Below, piece after piece: positions 60,701 to 64,000 of a stretch of DNA of 64,000 bases. The DNA is from Apricaphanius iberus (lineage: Eukaryota; Chordata; Actinopteri; Cyprinodontiformes; Aphaniidae): assembly GCA_028564705.1 (NCBI GenBank), contig JAPXFQ010002676.1:868001-932000 (forward strand). The letters are read 5' to 3'. The first letter of the stretch is position 1, and each line of letters starts with the position of its first letter. The position numbers and the translations under genes were made by a program. The notes beneath the pieces were generated by a model, which worked only from the letters and a program-made list of their open reading frames with translations, did not search any database and was not told where the DNA came from.

Positions 60701-62255
60701 GACACTATGTTAACTCACAGAACTCAAGGAGTATTTATTTCTTGATATGTTTAGCTTTTCTTTAATTTGACGCTTAAGTAAATTTCTTTGTTAAATATAT
60801 AAACATCCGGCCATTTCTGAAAAAAAAGTTTTAAAAGCACCTCATTGAATTCTCTTAACAATCTTTGACAATTTATTTTATTAGGTTAGCTCTGCACTGT
60901 CTGAATTAAACTCTGCATGTAGTTTTATATAGTATGAAGCTCTGTGGTTAGAAAATACAAATACTAACATTCTGCAATAGAAAGCAGACAAGCGACGGTT
61001 GCAAATCCAAGATTAATGCCAAAGCTTTCTTTGTTCCAACACTTTTTGATTCAGATGTTTTCTTGGAAGGGAAACTAACAGAGAGATCAATACGTTATTT
61101 CTCAGCTTCAGGGAGTACAATGCCTGCTCCAGAATGATCTGCTTCTGCCCTGAAAAAGTCGCGCCGAAAGAAAATTACATTTTAATGTTATCGAAAGCTT
61201 GCTGGCAAAAGGAAGGGTAAAGAGATTTCAGATTTCCCCAATTGATCTTATCTGATCATCAGCAGAATCCTGAGGGGGAGAACAAAGGAAGCTCTGGCGT
61301 TATTATTGGCTTTACATGAATTCCATTTCCACTCTGATACGAACAGCTGCATATTCTGGCTTTGCTAAAAATCTCTGCAGGGATCCATGCACTGTGATCG
61401 TACCGCTTCTCCAGCCCTGCATCTTTAGGAGCTAATATCTTGAAGGTTGAAGTAATATGTCAGCAATTCCACCATTCTAACCGTTTACACATTAACTAAT
61501 AACATGTCGTCTGACCCTCCTTTGACCTGTGGGTTCTGTTTTCCTTTCTATTGAATTATTCCTTTCCAAAGCAGCAGAGATTGTTCATGCAGACTAAGAC
61601 ATGTTGCTTATTTGACCTAGTAGAGTTGTAAATTACTGGTTGAAAAGTAAAAAAAAAAAAAAGTCTCATCCTCTGACCTCTCATACAGGAAACATCATGG
61701 CTTCCAGAAACACTACTCTTTAGGGTTATCAATAAGTCAAACAATCCTTATATCCTTTTCTGGAACTTGCAGGGTACTTTTTAGAGTTTTTAGGGTTGCT
61801 TTTGTAATTTACAGGTTATTTTCCAGGACTTACAAGAACTGGACTTTATTCTGAGGGTATTTTTACCCAATGACAATGTCTTATACCTTGTAAGTACTCT
61901 TAACAATGCTTTATAGTGCCCTGTAAGTTCACAAGCTTAACAGACTTTTTTTGTCCATACAACAAATCAGTGGCTTCACAGCAGAACATATACTGTACAA
62001 TAATGCTATGGTGAATGTCTGAAGTTAAAAACTGAAGCAGTAACAGCTTTAGTGGAAACTACAGCCACCCATTGGCCAGCACAACTGGTAACCATGGTGA
62101 TTATAGAGAGTGTGCAAATATTTTTTGGTACTAAATCTTTTGCACTGGGACATTATGAAACATCTCCTTCTGCTCCCAGAGTGTCAAAAGATTTGACGTG
62201 TCCTAATCTCTTTTCAAAAGCTTTTTTTGAGGATTGTATACTTTATAAGTTTCAG
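57726..62255. other. intergenic, no gene recognised
   Basis: AT-rich sequence with short frames only. About 59237-59310 is an old hAT-like end ('gtagtgtgctcacgtatcac' and 'aggggtacacatacccct'). Nothing else was recognised. Confidence 0.55.
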
Positions 62256-62257
62256 TA

Positions 62258-62500
62258 TACAGTGAGGAACACAAGTATTTGATTTGGTACAGAACCCTTT
62301 TTTTGTAATTAGTTTTCTGTTGTTCTTGTCTAGATTTGCACACACTGCAATAGGGCTTTTGGCCCACTCCTTCACAAAGATCTTCTTCCAGATCTTTCGG
62401 GTTTGGATGCTTTCGCTGAGAAACAGAGTTTTGGCTCTTTCTAAAGATTTTCTATCGGATTTAGGCCTGTTATGTAGTTATGTAGGTTTTACTGTTAATT
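62258..62500 (-). mobile_element. one end of a Tc1-like element
   Basis: TACAGTGAGGAACACAAGTA is a typical terminal repeat of one fish Tc1-like family. It is followed by antisense transposase text (aatagggcttttggcccact, 'aaagattttctatcggattt'). The other end was not found. Confidence 0.7.
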
Positions 62501-62929
62501 AAACCAAATTAGTGGAGTAAACAAACAAAAATCTGCCCGTAGTAAAAAGCAGCCCCACATGCAGCTTTGATCTGAAATCTCCCACAGTTTTGCTAGTTAC
62601 TGATGTCTCTGCTGACTTCATGGTGGTGAGGAACTACCTTGAAGCAAGAAGATCATGGGTTTAAATCCTGGACAGTCGCTTTCTGCATGGAGTTTGCTCT
62701 CCTGATGAAAGTGTTGGTTCACACCAAATATTATGGCTTACTCTTAAAGTTAAAACTGGGCAAGTTAGGGTTAATGGTAACTTTATTTTTTCTTTAGATA
62801 TGAGTGTGTATGTGTAGATTTCTTTCCTAGAACTTATATGTTACTTTCACTGACAGCTTACATAACAGTGTGACCTGTAACTTCTATAAATACTAAATTT
62901 ATTATTGGGTTTCTTTTTGAGTTTGGGTC

Positions 62930-63945
62930 TTATCGCAGCAAGCTCTGACTCACCTGAAGAAGCCTGGAAGCACTGTGAAGATCATGTTTTTGATTTCTTC
63001 AGTGCTTTCAACACCATTCAGACATGACTTCTGAAGGACAAGCTGGAGCTATCAGGAATGGACCACCACATGTCCCAGTGGATAGCTCACTGGACGCCCA
63101 AAGTATGTGAGAACACAGGGCTGTGTCTCTGATACGGCGGTCTGTAGTGGGGGGGGGGGGCCCACAGGGAACCGTGCTGACAACGTTCCTCCTCACCCAC
63201 TACACTGCAAACTTCTCCATCAACTCCAGACGCTGCCACCAGACGTTCTCTGAGGATTCTGCCATAGTCGGCCTCATCATAGGTGAGGACGACTCAGAGT
63301 ACAGAGAGTGGACCCTGGACTCTGTGGACTGGTGCCAGAAGAACCACCTGCTGATCAATGCTGGGAAAACCAAAGTTTTGGTGGTGGACTTCTGTAGATG
63401 CAGACCCACCACACTGACACTGGTGAACATCCAGGGGGTGGGCATTGAGATAATGGTCTCCTATAAGTACCTGGGTGTTCATCTGAACAATAAACTGGTC
63501 TGGAGCCAAAACACCGACGCTCTTTACAGGAAAGGTCAGAGCAGACTCTACCTGCTGAAGAAGCTGAGGTCATTGGGAGTCTAGGGAACGCTTTTAAAGA
63601 CATTTTTAATCTGTGGTTGCATCAGCTATCTTTTATATTTTTGTATGTTAGAGCAGCAGTTTATTTACAGCTGAGAGGAAACAGTTGGATAAGCTCATCA
63701 GGAAGGCCAGCTCTGTTTTAGGACAACCCCTGGATCCAGTGCAGGTAGTGGGAGACAGAAGGAGTCTGGACAAAATGACATCTCTGATGGACAGAGTCTC
63801 CTACCCCATGCATGAGGATGTTGCTGAGCTCCAGAGCTCCTTCACTTACAGACTGTTGCATCCAAGATACATGAAGAGTTTTTCGCAGGTCCTTCTTCAC
63901 TGCAGTTGTTAGACTATACAATAAAAACTGCTCCAAGCAAACTTG
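62930..63945 (+). mobile_element. truncated LINE 3' end (CR1/L2/Rex1-like)
   Basis: About 1 kb of plus-strand reverse-transcriptase sequence without the element's 5' part. The conserved C-terminal RT blocks and the trailing non-coding tail ending in ACAATAAAAACTGC remain. Copies truncated at the 5' end are the normal product of LINE insertion. Confidence 0.8.
63123..63584 (+). pseudogene. reverse-transcriptase fragment of the LINE
   Basis: The 153-codon frame ends with the post-catalytic RT region: WCQKNHLLINAGKTKVLVVD, YKYLGVHLNNKLVW and KGQSRLYLLKKLRSLGV. Upstream, FSEDSAIVGLI occupies the place of the catalytic Y/F-x-D-D box, with the first aspartate changed to glutamate. A run of twelve G at about 63150 marks a likely frame break with the preceding text (FFSAFNTIQT and a stop near 63025). 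It cannot encode a working enzyme. Confidence 0.8.
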
Positions 63946-64000
63946 AGTGTTTACATCAGTGCTGTAAATTGCACTAATTTACCAATTAACATTTCTACTG

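Noticed and set aside
1..64000. CRISPR arrays, bacterial operons, riboswitches or a viral genome
   Set aside because: No regularly spaced direct repeats, no bacterial gene layout and no viral genes were seen; the window is ordinary vertebrate DNA with introns.

Overview
The window looks like nuclear DNA of a ray-finned (teleost) fish. It is AT-rich, has long GT-AG introns, and is crowded with Tc1/mariner-type transposons and other repeats of kinds familiar from fish genomes. The species cannot be named from the sequence. Nothing bacterial or viral was seen, and no CRISPR array or tRNA/rRNA gene.

The only host gene I can support is arap1, on the plus strand. It encodes an ArfGAP with RhoGAP domain, ankyrin repeats and PH domains. 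I joined 30 coding segments from 243 to 45332. Every junction keeps the reading frame, giving 1207 residues and a TAA stop. The 5' end (start codon, SAM domain, proline-rich part) lies upstream of the window. Domains run in ARAP order: PH1 (about 2640-3260), PH2 (3300-6830), ArfGAP with its CX2CX16CX2C zinc finger (6870-8050), ankyrin repeats (20054-20228), PH3 (20560-24118), PH4 (24357-25120), RhoGAP (25140-31740), Ras-association (32370-36720), PH5 (36810-42336) and a short conserved tail. The last coding exon carries only six codons plus the stop. Both GAP domains keep their key arginines, so the protein should control Arf and Rho GTPases together on phosphoinositide-rich membranes. Residue numbers below count from the first complete codon in the window.

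The introns are full of transposons. The best preserved is a 1613-bp Tc1-like element at 21890-23502. It has 27-bp inverted ends and an unbroken 347-residue transposase whose last two catalytic residues are 38 residues apart (DD38E, the spacing of the Intruder family). It sits inside a (TA)n microsatellite. A second, decayed Tc1-like element (5122-6652) has TA duplications on both sides, 35-residue spacing, and histidine in place of the middle catalytic aspartate. At least eight further Tc1-like remnants, a TTA-flanked Harbinger-like MITE (27020-27624), two hAT-like MITEs with 8-bp duplications (43304-43580 and 54324-54620) and a palindrome-ended element (33525-34277) follow.

From about 45.6 kb to the end I see no convincing gene. 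The stretch holds Tc1 remnants, short interspersed repeats, a CpG-richer patch (about 47230-47720) and, at the far right, the truncated 3' end of a LINE with reverse-transcriptase sequence (about 62930-63945).
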